Under the pieces are notes generated by a model. It searched no databases. It was not told the origin of the DNA and worked only from the letters and a program-made list of their open reading frames with translations. 64,000 nucleotides of DNA. Source: Filomicrobium insigne (GTDB taxonomy: Bacteria > Pseudomonadota > Alphaproteobacteria > Rhizobiales > Hyphomicrobiaceae). A program made the position numbers and the translations under genes. Positions 46,734-55,983 of the stretch are shown in pieces (position 1 is the first letter of the stretch; every line of letters begins with the position of its first letter). The stretch is taken from the NCBI RefSeq assembly GCF_900104305.1, contig NZ_FNJC01000006.1, forward strand, positions 1 to 64,000, read 5' to 3'.

Positions 46734-47759
46734 GTGCAACTGATTCTCCTCTCTGGCATTGGCGCCGGACTGATTTCGGCAGTGACGTTCGCGTCCGCAA
46801 CTACCGGCTCGCCGCTGATCCAGTTCGTGCTTTTCCTTCTTACTCCGCTGCCGGTTTATCTTGCTGGCCTGAGCGTGAGCTGGGTTGCCGCATCGGTCGC
46901 CGGATTAGTCGGAGGGATAGCGCTCGCAGTCTTTACGACTCCGGTAATCGGCATTGTCTTTGCCGCATCGCAGTTGGCCCCCGCTGGGATACTCAGCTAC
47001 CTCTCCCAGCTTGCCCGCTCTGCAGGCCCCTCAGTCCCAGAACCAGCACCGAACCAGCCGCAAGCTCTCGAATGGTATCCTGTCGGTCGGCTCATCGTCT
47101 GGACAGCCTTGATCGCGATTGTGCTGTCGGTGGGCATGTTGATGCTCTTGGGCCAGGACGTGGACAGCCTAAAACGCGCACTCAGAGAGTTCATTCAGCG
47201 TGTCGTTGAACAGGGCATGCCCGATCAAGGCACAGTTAAGAGCGCCATATCGGATGCCGAGCTCGATACCATCACCGATATCAGCCTCAAATTGCTGCCC
47301 GCAATTACCGTGATGTCGATCATGGGAACGCTATTGTTCAATCTCTGGCTCGCGGGGCGCATCACGCTCGCCACCGGCCGCTTACGCCGCCCCTGGCCAG
47401 ACTTGGCGACGATCACATATCCTTCTGGAATACCTCTCCTCCTGGCCATATCGGTCATTGGAGCCGCCTACGCGCCTGGAATGCTGGGCCTTTTTTCCTC
47501 CGCAGCAGCCGGCGCGATTTACTTCGCCTATATCCTCCTTGGATTGGCGATCCTCCACTACATCACGCGCGGAAATGCGTGGCGTCCACTGATCCTATGG
47601 TCGGTGTATTTCGCCTTCCTCGTGCTCAACACGGGATTCTCATTGATCCTTGTCGTGATGGCACTGCTCGAACCTTTCTCACCGATACGGCGAGACTTTT
47701 TGAGGCCGCCCTCCCCCCCGAAAAAACCACCGGGCCAGAAAGGCGGACCTCCAACCTGA
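46734..47759 (+). CDS. DUF2232 polytopic membrane protein
   Basis: 341 residues, GTG start. About eight hydrophobic segments, among them QLILLSGIGAGLISAVTFAS, FVLFLLTPLPVYLAGLSVSW, IVWTALIAIVLSVGMLMLL, ITVMSIMGTLLFNLWLAG, and IPLLLAISVIGAAYAPGML. A charged helix (residues 145-180) separates the halves. The C-terminus is a Pro/Lys/Gly tail (PSPPKKPPGQKGG). The position between rpsR and rplI is typical of the DUF2232 (YybS-like) proteins of Alphaproteobacteria. Function unknown; related proteins resemble S components of transporters. Confidence 0.8.
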   Translation: MQLILLSGIGAGLISAVTFASATTGSPLIQFVLFLLTPLPVYLAGLSVSWVAASVAGLVGGIALAVFTTPVIGIVFAASQLAPAGILSYLSQLARSAGPSVPEPAPNQPQALEWYPVGRLIVWTALIAIVLSVGMLMLLGQDVDSLKRALREFIQRVVEQGMPDQGTVKSAISDAELDTITDISLKLLPAITVMSIMGTLLFNLWLAGRITLATGRLRRPWPDLATITYPSGIPLLLAISVIGAAYAPGMLGLFSSAAAGAIYFAYILLGLAILHYITRGNAWRPLILWSVYFAFLVLNTGFSLILVVMALLEPFSPIRRDFLRPPSPPKKPPGQKGGPPT

Positions 47760-47822
47760 CGCATAAAAAACCTGCAAGCACATCAAGCGATTGCCTACCC
47801 GGCAGATTCGAAGGAGTAGAAA

Positions 47823-48410
47823 ATGGAAGTCATTCTTTTACAGCGCATTGGACATCTCGGTCAGATGGGCGACGTCGTATCGGTTCGTGATGGATACGCC
47901 CGCAACTACCTGCTGCCGCAGAAGATGGCGCTACGCGCCAACAAGGAAAACCTGGCACAGTTCGAAGCCCAGCGCGTTCAGCTCGAAGCAAACAACCTTG
48001 AGCAAAAGAAAGAAGCTGAAGCCATCGGCGAAAAGCTCGCCGGCCAGTCTTTCATCGCGATCCGCCAAGCCGGCGACACCGGCCAGCTTTATGGCTCGGT
48101 CTCTCCGCGCGACATCTCAGACGTCATCACTGAAGGTGGTTTCACCATCGCGCGCCGTCAGGTCGTTCTCGAACGTCCCATCAAGGAACTCGGCCTTCAT
48201 GACGTGACGATTTCCTTGCACCCGGAAGTTTCTGTGCAGGTGATGATCAACGTTGCCAGAACACAGGACGAAGCTGAGCGCCAGGCTCAGGGTGAAGACG
48301 TCACCGTCATCAAGGACGAAGCAATTGAACTTGAGACGTTCGACCCTGACGCCGAAGAGCACGGTGGAAGCTACGACGCAGAAGAATCTTCCGAAGAAGC
48401 CCGCGAATAG
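47823..48410 (+). CDS. rplI: 50S ribosomal protein L9
   Basis: 195 residues. N-terminal domain with the signature [27 protein letters not shown] region (seen as [19 protein letters not shown]), a long central helix rich in Glu and Lys, and a C-terminal domain ([16 protein letters not shown]). About 45 residues longer than the E. coli protein owing to an acidic C-terminal tail that is usual in the class. GAAGGAG precedes the ATG. A strong terminator follows. Confidence 0.97.
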   Translation: MEVILLQRIGHLGQMGDVVSVRDGYARNYLLPQKMALRANKENLAQFEAQRVQLEANNLEQKKEAEAIGEKLAGQSFIAIRQAGDTGQLYGSVSPRDISDVITEGGFTIARRQVVLERPIKELGLHDVTISLHPEVSVQVMINVARTQDEAERQAQGEDVTVIKDEAIELETFDPDAEEHGGSYDAEESSEEARE

Positions 48411-48442
48411 CCCTTGGCGCGCTCCAAGACTGTGCAGAAAAG

Positions 48443-48474
48443 AACGAGCGCCGACTTAGTCGGCGCTCGTTTTG
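48443..48474 (+). terminator. Rho-independent terminator of the rpsF-rplI operon
   Basis: A perfect 13-bp stem (AACGAGCGCCGAC and its complement) around a TTA loop, followed by TTG and more T. It lies 32 bases after the rplI stop. Confidence 0.93.
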
Positions 48475-48753
48475 ATTCAGAGTAATGATCTAGGGTCAGG
48501 ACCTATTAAACAGACTTCCACTATATCGTTAGGTTCCCCCAACAAGGACGTTCACTGAAATCATAGCGCCAACCGCGTTGCGTACGAGTGTGTGTTGACG
48601 CGGGAGCGGTCCTGTCCTTATCGTTATCACGTCTAAAACAGGTTAGGTTCGGGAAGGTTGGCCCGGCCCCCGCTTGGCGGGTCCTTCTGTCATCAAGGTG
48701 ACGGCCCAAGACTATCAAGGCGTACGCATGGTGCGGACGCCGATAGAATGGGC

Positions 48754-49182
48754 ATGGACATGAAACCACGTATTTCCGTTCTCACGCTTGGCGTCTCCAA
48801 TCTCGAAAACTCGCTTTCCTTTTATCGTGATGGGCTTGGTCTGCCGACTGAGGGCGTCATTGGGCGCGAATTCGAGCATGGCGCGGTCGCATTCTTCAAT
48901 CTCTCCGGTGGTCTGAAACTCGCCATCTGGGCGCAAGATGACCTTGCATATGACACGGGATTGCCCAAGCATCCGATTTGCACCACCGCTGGCAGCATCG
49001 GGCACAATGTTCTGCGCCGCGAGGATGTTGATGACATCATGCGCAAGGCCCAGCGTGCAGGGGCAGAGATTATCAAAGCACCACAGGATACCTTCTATGG
49101 CGGCTACGCAGGCTACTTTACTGATCCTGATGGACACCTATGGGAAGTAGTCTGGAATCCGCAGATGCTGCCGTCGGACTGA
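48754..49182 (+). CDS. VOC-family protein (glyoxalase/bleomycin-resistance fold)
   Basis: About 142 residues from the ATG at 48754 (ATGs at 48748 and 48760 are alternatives; ribosome-binding site weak). Two beta-alpha-beta-beta-beta modules: ISVLTLGVSNLENSLSFYRD with GLGLPTEG, and HNVLRREDVDDIMRKAQRAG ending in GYFTDPDGHLWEVVWNP. A metal-binding Glu is likely in the last strand (WEVVW). Substrate unknown. It lies between rplI and dnaB, which are neighbours in relatives, and next to a transposase remnant, so it was probably acquired. Confidence 0.85.
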   Translation: MDMKPRISVLTLGVSNLENSLSFYRDGLGLPTEGVIGREFEHGAVAFFNLSGGLKLAIWAQDDLAYDTGLPKHPICTTAGSIGHNVLRREDVDDIMRKAQRAGAEIIKAPQDTFYGGYAGYFTDPDGHLWEVVWNPQMLPSD

Positions 49183-49274
49183 TGCCACCGAAACATGCGC
49201 CCTGACTTTTTTGTCAGAAGGTCAAGGGCTGCATTGGCTTCACAGCGCGGCGAGGTCGAAGGCATCCTGCGAAC

Positions 49275-49418
49275 CATGATGTCAAGTTGTACCAAAACGG
49301 CATAGCGTCAAAAAACCTGGTCGCCCGGCTAAAGGACTGGCGTCGTGTCGCAACGCGTTATGACCGATGCGGCGAATTGTTTTTGTCGGCGGTCTACATC
49401 GCCGCAACGGTCATCTAG
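49275..49418 (+). pseudogene. IS5-family transposase, C-terminal remnant
   Basis: Reading from 49275, 47 codons to the stop at 49416 give a C-terminal piece with ARLKDWRRVATRYDRC followed by LFLSAVYIAATVI. This is the hallmark end of IS5-family (IS427-like) DDE transposases, where the Glu of the catalytic triad normally lies just before the RLKDWRR block. That Glu region (usually RIENMF or similar) reads ASKNLV, so it is decayed. No start and no upstream transposase domain remain. The surrounding 338-base gap holds nothing else that I recognise. Confidence 0.85.
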
Positions 49419-49520
49419 CTTCAGCAGCTCTGTGCATATCTTGGATAAGCCGCTGTTGACGCCAACCGCTCCTACGATTCGCGAAGGACGCCACGGGGAC
49501 GAGTCGAATACTCAAGGGGC

Positions 49521-51041
49521 ATGACACAGACAGCCCTCCTCCCGACTGACAAACTCCGCGCCGCTGCCGGTTCCGAGGAACCTGTGCACTTTCGCCAAGC
49601 GCCCCACAACATTGAAGCTGAGCAAGCCCTGCTCGGTGCGATTCTCATCAATAAGGAAGCGCTAGACCGTGTCTCGGGCTTTCTGGAACCTGCGCATTTC
49701 TACGATCCCCTCCATGCGCAGATCTTTGAGACAATGTCGAAGCTGATCCATGCGGGGAAAGAAGCCACCCCGATTACGCTCAAGACGTTCTTTGAAAACC
49801 TTGAGCCGATCGACGTTGATTTGACGGTTCCCCAATACCTCGTACGGTTAGCAGCCAATGCCACCACCGTAATCAATGCGCACGACTACGCACGCACCGT
49901 TTATGATCTCGCCATCCGCCGACAGCTGATTCTCATCGGCGAGGATATGGTCAATGTCGCTTTCGATAGCTCCGTCGATCAGACACCGACTAAGCAGATC
50001 GAAGAGGCCGAGGGCCGCCTCTACGAATTGGCCGAACCATCAAAATACGGCCAGGGTTTTCTGAATTTTTCGACCGCGCTCACCCAAGCCGTCGATATGG
50101 CCAACTCTGCGCGGATGCGCGGCGATCGGCTGTCCGGCTTGCCCTCTGGCCTTATCGATCTCGACGCCATGATGGGCGGCCTCCAGCCCTCCGACCTCAT
50201 CGTGCTCGCCGGCCGGCCGTCTATGGGCAAAACAGCGCTCGCCACCAATATCGCGACGAACGTCGCGAGCGCAAAGCGCTTACATCGCCTGCAAACCAAT
50301 CCCAATGCGCCCGTAGAGGACGCCGTAGTGGGTTTTTTCTCGCTGGAAATGTCGGCGGAACAGCTGGCCTCTCGTATTCTGTCCGAACAGGCTGAAATCC
50401 CTTCCAACAAGATTCGCCGCGGGCAGATCGACGAGGAAGAGATGAAGCGGCTGATCCAGGCGTCGCAAGCGCTATCGCAAGCCCCGCTGTTCATCGACCA
50501 GACCGGCGGCATCTCAATTGCGCAGTTGTCCTCACGAGCGAGAAAACTGAAGCGTCAACACGGCCTCGATCTGTTGATCGTCGACTATATCCAGCTGCTC
50601 TCTGGCTCCGCCGCCAAAGCTGCCGCAGGCCGTGTGCAGGAGGTCACGGAAATTACAACCGGCCTTAAAGCGCTCGCAAAAGAGTTGGAAGTACCAATCA
50701 TCGCCCTGTCGCAGCTCTCGCGTCAGGTCGAAACCCGCGAAGACAAACGCCCGCAACTTTCCGACCTTCGCGAATCGGGCTCGATCGAACAGGACGCCGA
50801 CGTGGTGTTATTTGTCTTCCGAGAAGAATACTATGTCCAACGGAGTGAACCGTCCGTCAGCGATGTCGAAGCTCATCTCAAGTGGCAAACCGAGTTAGAG
50901 GCTGTACAAGGAATTGGCGAAGTGATCATCGGCAAGCAACGACATGGTCCCACGGGCACGGTACGGCTGCAGTTCACCGGTGAATTCACGCGCTTTGACA
51001 ATCTCGATCGCCATCACCCATTGGCAGGAAAGACGGATTGA
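49521..51041 (+). CDS. dnaB: Replicative DNA helicase DnaB
   Basis: 506 residues. N-terminal helical domain (PHNIEAEQALLGAILINKEA), then a RecA-type hexameric helicase: Walker A VLAGRPSMGKTALATNIA, GFFSLEMSAEQLASRIL, DLLIVDYIQLLSG (Walker B), SQLSRQVETREDKRPQLSDL and LRESGSIEQDADVVLFVFRE. Unwinds DNA at the replication fork. An about 15-residue insertion after the Walker A helix (LHRLQTNPNAPVEDAVVGF) is common in Alphaproteobacteria. AAGGGGC before the ATG. Stop overlaps the alr start (TTGA). Confidence 0.97.
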   Translation: MTQTALLPTDKLRAAAGSEEPVHFRQAPHNIEAEQALLGAILINKEALDRVSGFLEPAHFYDPLHAQIFETMSKLIHAGKEATPITLKTFFENLEPIDVDLTVPQYLVRLAANATTVINAHDYARTVYDLAIRRQLILIGEDMVNVAFDSSVDQTPTKQIEEAEGRLYELAEPSKYGQGFLNFSTALTQAVDMANSARMRGDRLSGLPSGLIDLDAMMGGLQPSDLIVLAGRPSMGKTALATNIATNVASAKRLHRLQTNPNAPVEDAVVGFFSLEMSAEQLASRILSEQAEIPSNKIRRGQIDEEEMKRLIQASQALSQAPLFIDQTGGISIAQLSSRARKLKRQHGLDLLIVDYIQLLSGSAAKAAAGRVQEVTEITTGLKALAKELEVPIIALSQLSRQVETREDKRPQLSDLRESGSIEQDADVVLFVFREEYYVQRSEPSVSDVEAHLKWQTELEAVQGIGEVIIGKQRHGPTGTVRLQFTGEFTRFDNLDRHHPLAGKTD

Positions 51042-52216
51042 CGCGACTCTGGCCCGATCTAATGCCCTCAAACAGTAATGCGTTTTTCGCCGCAGCGCCT
51101 CCCGAGGCCCCCGGCATCCTTGCAATCGATCTGGACCAACTCGCTGCCAACTGGCAGGCCCTGCGTGATTACGTAGCGCCAGCGCAGTGCGCGGCTGTTG
51201 TGAAAGCAGATGCATACGGATTGGGAGCAGATCGCGTAATCCCAGCCCTCGCCGCCGCGGGCTGCCGCGTGTTTTTTGTCGCGACTTTGGCCGAAGCGCG
51301 TCAGGCACGGACGCTCGCCCCCCAAGGGAACATCCTCGTTCTCGATGGCATCACACCGGGCGCATCCGAAGCTTATACGCAGATCAACGCCTGGCCGGTC
51401 CTCTCAAGTCTGGCTGAAATCAAGGAGTGGGGCCAAGAGGGCGTCCAGCGCGGATCCCCTGCGCCCTGTGCGTTGCATATAGATACCGGGCTCAATCGGC
51501 TTGGGATGAGCGAGCCTGAGATTCGAGCGCTCGCCGGAGACACGCATCTGCTTGGCCGACTCGATATCCGCCTCGTGATGAGTCACTTGGCCTGTGCTGA
51601 TGAGCCCGACCATCCCAAAAACGCGAAGCAGCACGACGTCATGCGCCAACTTCGTCCGCTGCTGCCCAACGCCGCCACAAGCCTCGCCGCTTCTGACGGC
51701 ATCATGCTCGGGCCAAACTTCCATTTTGACTTGGTGCGTCCAGGCTACGCCCTGTACGGCGGCCAAGCCTCGAAAGGCAGGCCGGCGCCAGTCAAACCGG
51801 TTGTCCAATCCTTCGCGCGTGTTCTTCAGGTCCGCGACCTCGCTCCGGGGGCCACCGTTGGCTACTCAGCGAGCTACAGCGCCGAACAGCCACGCCGCAT
51901 CGCAGTGATCGCTGCTGGATATGCCGACGGATTTTTCCGTCACCTCAGCGCCGCTGCCGGCGAAACTGGGGGCTTCGTCGCCTTCTCAGGCAAACGCGCG
52001 CCTGTGGTGGGCCGTGTTTCGATGGACCTCATAACCACAGACGTCACCGCATTTAACGATCCGTCAGTCGTCCGCGGCGACTGGGCAGAAATCCTGGGCC
52101 CGACCATCACCCTTGAAGAGATGGGGGCCGCAGCAGGCACAATCGGCTACGAGACCCTCACGCGTCTCGGCCGCCGGTTCCATCGGGTCTACCTCGAGCG
52201 TGACGGAGACATCTAA
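51038..52216 (+). CDS. alr: Alanine racemase
   Basis: 392 residues from a TTG overlapping the dnaB stop; an ATG eight codons later is an alternative. PLP-Lys in AAVVKADAYGLGADRV, catalytic Tyr in GYSASYSAEQPRRIAVIAAG region, HIDTGLNRLGM, and GRVSMDLITTDV. Fold type III racemase that makes D-alanine for peptidoglycan. A Pro/Ala-rich N-terminus precedes the barrel. Seven bases before radA. Confidence 0.95.
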   Translation: MTRLWPDLMPSNSNAFFAAAPPEAPGILAIDLDQLAANWQALRDYVAPAQCAAVVKADAYGLGADRVIPALAAAGCRVFFVATLAEARQARTLAPQGNILVLDGITPGASEAYTQINAWPVLSSLAEIKEWGQEGVQRGSPAPCALHIDTGLNRLGMSEPEIRALAGDTHLLGRLDIRLVMSHLACADEPDHPKNAKQHDVMRQLRPLLPNAATSLAASDGIMLGPNFHFDLVRPGYALYGGQASKGRPAPVKPVVQSFARVLQVRDLAPGATVGYSASYSAEQPRRIAVIAAGYADGFFRHLSAAAGETGGFVAFSGKRAPVVGRVSMDLITTDVTAFNDPSVVRGDWAEILGPTITLEEMGAAAGTIGYETLTRLGRRFHRVYLERDGDI

Positions 52217-52222
52217 GCAGCC

Positions 52223-53599
52223 ATGGCACGTGCCGCCAAAACCGTCTTCGTTTGCCAGAACTGCGGCGCGACCGCCCCGCGCTGGGCGGGCAAATGCGCG
52301 TCATGCGAGGAATGGAATACGCTTGTTGAGGAAACTGATACCGGGCCCCCACCCGGCAGCGGTTTGACCAAAGCAAGCAAAGGCCGGGCGATCACCCTAG
52401 AGTCGCTCAAGGGCTCTTCCAAGCGGACCCCGCGAATCCCCACTGGCTTAGAGGAACTCGACCGCGTAACCGGTGGAGGCTTGGTTCCCGGCTCGGCATT
52501 GCTCATTGGCGGCGAGCCCGGCATCGGAAAATCGACGCTTCTGTTACAGCTCGCCTCAGCCATCGCGCAACGTGGTGGACGCAGCCTGTATTTCTCTGGC
52601 GAAGAAGCTATCGATCAGGTCAGGCTCCGCGCAGAACGCCTCGGACTCGCCGAAGCCCCGGTCGGACTAGCGGCGGAAACTCACCTTTCGACGATCCTGG
52701 CGACGTTGGATGCAGAACCTTCCGCGCAACTGATCGTCATCGATTCGATTCAGACGCTCTGGTCGGACACGCTCGAAGCAGCGCCCGGGACCGTCAGCCA
52801 AGTCCGCGCGGCAACCCAATCCCTTATTCGTCACGCCAAGCGCCACGGCGCCACACTACTCCTCGTCGGTCACGTCACAAAGGAAGGCCAAATCGCAGGC
52901 CCCAAAGTGATCGAACACATGGTCGATACCGTGTTGTACTTCGAAGGTGAGAGCGGCCACCCGTTCCGCATTCTGCGTGCGGTCAAGAATCGCTTCGGCC
53001 CGACCGACGAAATTGGCGTCTTTGAAATGGCTGGCGAAGGCCTCCGTCAGGTCAAGAACCCGTCGGAATTGTTCCTCGGTGACCGTGACGCCAGCGCGCC
53101 CGGCACAGCAGTCTTTGCCGGGATAGAAGGCACAAGACCCCTGCTGGTCGAGATACAAGCACTCGTCGCGCCCTCGGCGCTGGGAACCCCGCGCCGCGCC
53201 GTTGTCGGCTGGGACAGCAACAGGTTGTCGATGCTGCTCGCCGTTCTGGACGCACGGTGCGGTGTCTCGTTTGCGCAAAACGACGTTTATCTGAACGTCG
53301 CCGGAGGCCTTAAAATCACAGAACCCGCCGCCGACCTTGCTGCCGCAGCCGCGCTGCTATCGTCATTTTCCGGCAAACCCCTACCACCGGAAACCGTCTA
53401 TTTCGGTGAAATATCGCTGTCAGGCGCCGTCCGAGCCGCCGCCAACACCGCAGGACGTCTGAAAGAATCTCAAAAATTGGGATTTTCTAGTGCGGTCATC
53501 CCGGCCTTGGGTGAAATCGAAGCGACCGGCATTTCTCTGGACTTGAGCCGGCTCTCGCACCTCAAGATGCTTGCGGAAAGGGTTACGGCGTGCGACTGA
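52223..53599 (+). CDS. radA: DNA repair protein RadA
   Basis: 458 residues. N-terminal C4 zinc finger (CQNCGATAPRWAGKCASCEE), RecA-like ATPase with Walker A LIGGEPGIGKSTLLLQLA, the RadA-specific KNRFG motif (AVKNRFGPTDEIGVFEM), and a C-terminal Lon-protease-like domain (ALVAPSALGTPRRAVVGWD to AVIPALGEIE). Promotes branch migration in recombination repair. All features are intact. In an operon dnaB-alr-radA-cvpA. Confidence 0.97.
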   Translation: MARAAKTVFVCQNCGATAPRWAGKCASCEEWNTLVEETDTGPPPGSGLTKASKGRAITLESLKGSSKRTPRIPTGLEELDRVTGGGLVPGSALLIGGEPGIGKSTLLLQLASAIAQRGGRSLYFSGEEAIDQVRLRAERLGLAEAPVGLAAETHLSTILATLDAEPSAQLIVIDSIQTLWSDTLEAAPGTVSQVRAATQSLIRHAKRHGATLLLVGHVTKEGQIAGPKVIEHMVDTVLYFEGESGHPFRILRAVKNRFGPTDEIGVFEMAGEGLRQVKNPSELFLGDRDASAPGTAVFAGIEGTRPLLVEIQALVAPSALGTPRRAVVGWDSNRLSMLLAVLDARCGVSFAQNDVYLNVAGGLKITEPAADLAAAAALLSSFSGKPLPPETVYFGEISLSGAVRAAANTAGRLKESQKLGFSSAVIPALGEIEATGISLDLSRLSHLKMLAERVTACD

Positions 53600-53660
53600 G
53601 ACTAAACAGGGTTAAGCGGCACGTGGGCCGGAGTTCTAGGCCCAGTGGAGAGAAGCAAGA

Positions 53661-54260
53661 ATGATCGGGCCTTTGACGTACCTCGATGCCGGGGTAATCG
53701 CGATCGCCTTTATATCGGGGCTGCTCGCCCTTTATCGCGGACTCACGCGCGAACTTCTGGCCATCCTGTCGTGGATCATCGCGGCCGTTGCCGTTCTCTA
53801 CTTCATCCTGAATCACCGCCAATTCGCAACGGAAGTAGCCGAGCAGATGGGCGCTCAGCTCATCATCGCACAAGCCGTTATTGGCGTTCTGCTGTTCCTG
53901 ATCGTGCTGATCGTGGTCCATCTGGTTACCGCACGCATTTCCGACTCCATTCTCGATAGCCAAGTCGGCATGATTGACCGGATTCTTGGCTTCGTATTCG
54001 GCCTCGTACGGGGCTTTATCCTGGTAGTGATCCCGTTCATGCTGGCACTGCACTTCTACCCAAAAGAAGAGCAGCACCCGGACTGGCTCGCCAAGTCAAT
54101 CACCCGGCCCTACTTGCTCTCAACTGGGGAAGCTCTCCAGTCGATGCTCGTTGCCTATGTTGTACCGGTCATAGATCGCGCAACGAATAAGCAAGACGAA
54201 GCGTCGCACCAGCAAGACAGTTCCATCGAAATTCGGGGCGACGAAGCGCAAAAAGGCTAG
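53661..54260 (+). CDS. cvpA: CvpA-family membrane protein
   Basis: 199 residues. Four membrane segments typical of CvpA: TYLDAGVIAIAFISGLLALY, ELLAILSWIIAAVAVLYFIL, VIGVLLFLIVLIVVHLVTA, and ILGFVFGLVRGFILVVIPFM. The RGFILV and GLTRELLAILSW parts are conserved in the family. Cytoplasmic C-terminal tail charged and disordered. Named for colicin V production; recent work links CvpA to envelope homeostasis. Directly upstream of purF, an association conserved across proteobacteria. GAGAAGCAAGA precedes the ATG. Confidence 0.93.
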   Translation: MIGPLTYLDAGVIAIAFISGLLALYRGLTRELLAILSWIIAAVAVLYFILNHRQFATEVAEQMGAQLIIAQAVIGVLLFLIVLIVVHLVTARISDSILDSQVGMIDRILGFVFGLVRGFILVVIPFMLALHFYPKEEQHPDWLAKSITRPYLLSTGEALQSMLVAYVVPVIDRATNKQDEASHQQDSSIEIRGDEAQKG

Positions 54261-54426
54261 GTGCGCAGGCCTAGGGGCCTGTTGCAGTGCAAAAAAGAAC
54301 TGGAAAAGTACACAGTTTTTCATATATCCGTCACAGAAGCGGTGGCGCAGCCATGAGCGGGCTGGTACCTCAAGCCATTGTGACGATCAGTTTGTGCGGC
54401 AACGGATGCGATCGCGGGAGGCAGCC

Positions 54427-55923
54427 ATGACGTGCGACGACAACGTCGGAGCAGCGGAAACCCAATGGGATTCCGGATATTCTCGATACGGCGACGACAG
54501 ACTTCGCGAGGAATGCGGGGTCTTTGGAATTTTGGGACATCCTGATGCCGCCGCCTTGACGGCCCTCGGCCTCCATGCCCTCCAGCATCGCGGACAGGAG
54601 GCGGCCGGGATCGTCACCTACGACGGCCATCAATTCCATTCGGAGCGCCGCCTCGGTCTCGTCGGAGACAACTTTAACAAAGGCAGCGTCATCAAACGTT
54701 TGATGGGCTCCATGGCCGTAGGCCACAACCGCTACTCCACCACAGGCAACACCCTTATCCGCAACGTACAACCGCTTTTCGCCGATCTTGATACAGGCGG
54801 TTTCGCGCTAGCGCACAACGGCAACCTTACAAACGCTCTCACCTTGCGCCGAGACCTCATCTCCTCCGGCGCCATCTGCCAGTCCACCTCGGACAGCGAG
54901 GTCATTCTTCACCTCCTCGCCCGCTCGAACAAACGTCGTATCGTCGAACGTTTTGTCGATGCCATCCGCCAGATCGAAGGCGCTTACGCGCTGGTCTGCC
55001 TCACCAACGATATGATGATTGGCGCACGTGATCCCATCGGCATCCGGCCACTCATAATCGGCAAGATCGACGGTTGTTATGTTCTTGCCTCCGAGACCTG
55101 TGCCCTCGACATCGTCGGCGCTAAGTTCGTGCGCGAAGTCGAGAATGGCGAAGTCGTCGTCATCACCGAGGCCGGTCTGGAAAGCCACCGCCCGTTCCCG
55201 CGCCGTCCAGCGCGTCCCTGTATCTTCGAATACATCTACTTCGCACGACCTGACTCAATCGTCGGCGGGCGTTCTGTCTATGACATCCGCAAGCAGATGG
55301 GCGTGCAGTTGGCGATCGAATCTCCTGCGGATGCCGATATCATCGTCCCGATCCCGGATTCCGGCGTACCAGCCTCGATTGGGTACGCACAGCAATCAAA
55401 TCTGCCCTTCGAACTCGGCATAATTCGTAATCACTACGTCGGACGCACCTTCATTGAGCCAGAACAGCGAATTCGCGCACTGGGCGTGAAACTGAAACAC
55501 TCCGCCAATGCGTCGATTATCAGCGGCAAGAGCATTGTTCTCATCGACGACAGCGTCGTCCGCGGCACCACATCCAAGAAGATCGTGCAGCTGATGTACG
55601 AAGCCGGCGCGCGCGAAGTGCACATGCGCATCGCCTGCCCACCCATCACACATTCCGACTATTACGGCATCGACACGCCAAGCACTGAAGAGCTACTTGC
55701 AGCGAAATTCGATGTCGAAGGAATGCGCAAGTTCATGGGCGCCCATTCGCTCGCGTTCCTTTCGATCGACGGTATTTATCGCTCAGTCGGTTTCGAAGGC
55801 CGCGATCCAAACGCCCCGCAGTTCACGGACCACTGCTTGACGGGCGAATATCCAACGCCTCTGACAGATCAGACTGGCGATCCCGCCGCCCGCCAGCTAT
55901 CACTTCTCGCCGAAGTGAGCTGA
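54427..55923 (+). CDS. purF: Amidophosphoribosyltransferase
   Basis: 498 residues from the ATG at 54427 with GGGAGG 5 bases upstream; a GTG 11 codons earlier is possible. Ntn-hydrolase glutaminase domain with the nucleophile Cys in REECGVFGILGH (about residue 30, so a propeptide must be removed), HNRYSTTG, and the PRTase domain with VLIDDSVVRGTTSKKI. First committed step of purine synthesis. Four internal Cys late in the chain could carry an Fe-S cluster as in Bacillus, but I did not map all ligands. Possible small hairpin CAGGCC-TAGG-GGCCTG at about 54266-54281 upstream. Confidence 0.96.
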   Translation: MTCDDNVGAAETQWDSGYSRYGDDRLREECGVFGILGHPDAAALTALGLHALQHRGQEAAGIVTYDGHQFHSERRLGLVGDNFNKGSVIKRLMGSMAVGHNRYSTTGNTLIRNVQPLFADLDTGGFALAHNGNLTNALTLRRDLISSGAICQSTSDSEVILHLLARSNKRRIVERFVDAIRQIEGAYALVCLTNDMMIGARDPIGIRPLIIGKIDGCYVLASETCALDIVGAKFVREVENGEVVVITEAGLESHRPFPRRPARPCIFEYIYFARPDSIVGGRSVYDIRKQMGVQLAIESPADADIIVPIPDSGVPASIGYAQQSNLPFELGIIRNHYVGRTFIEPEQRIRALGVKLKHSANASIISGKSIVLIDDSVVRGTTSKKIVQLMYEAGAREVHMRIACPPITHSDYYGIDTPSTEELLAAKFDVEGMRKFMGAHSLAFLSIDGIYRSVGFEGRDPNAPQFTDHCLTGEYPTPLTDQTGDPAARQLSLLAEVS

Positions 55924-55983
55924 GCCCAAGCAGCCGAACGGCATAAGCCATCGGCTGCCACATCCATTACCACGGAACACTGC

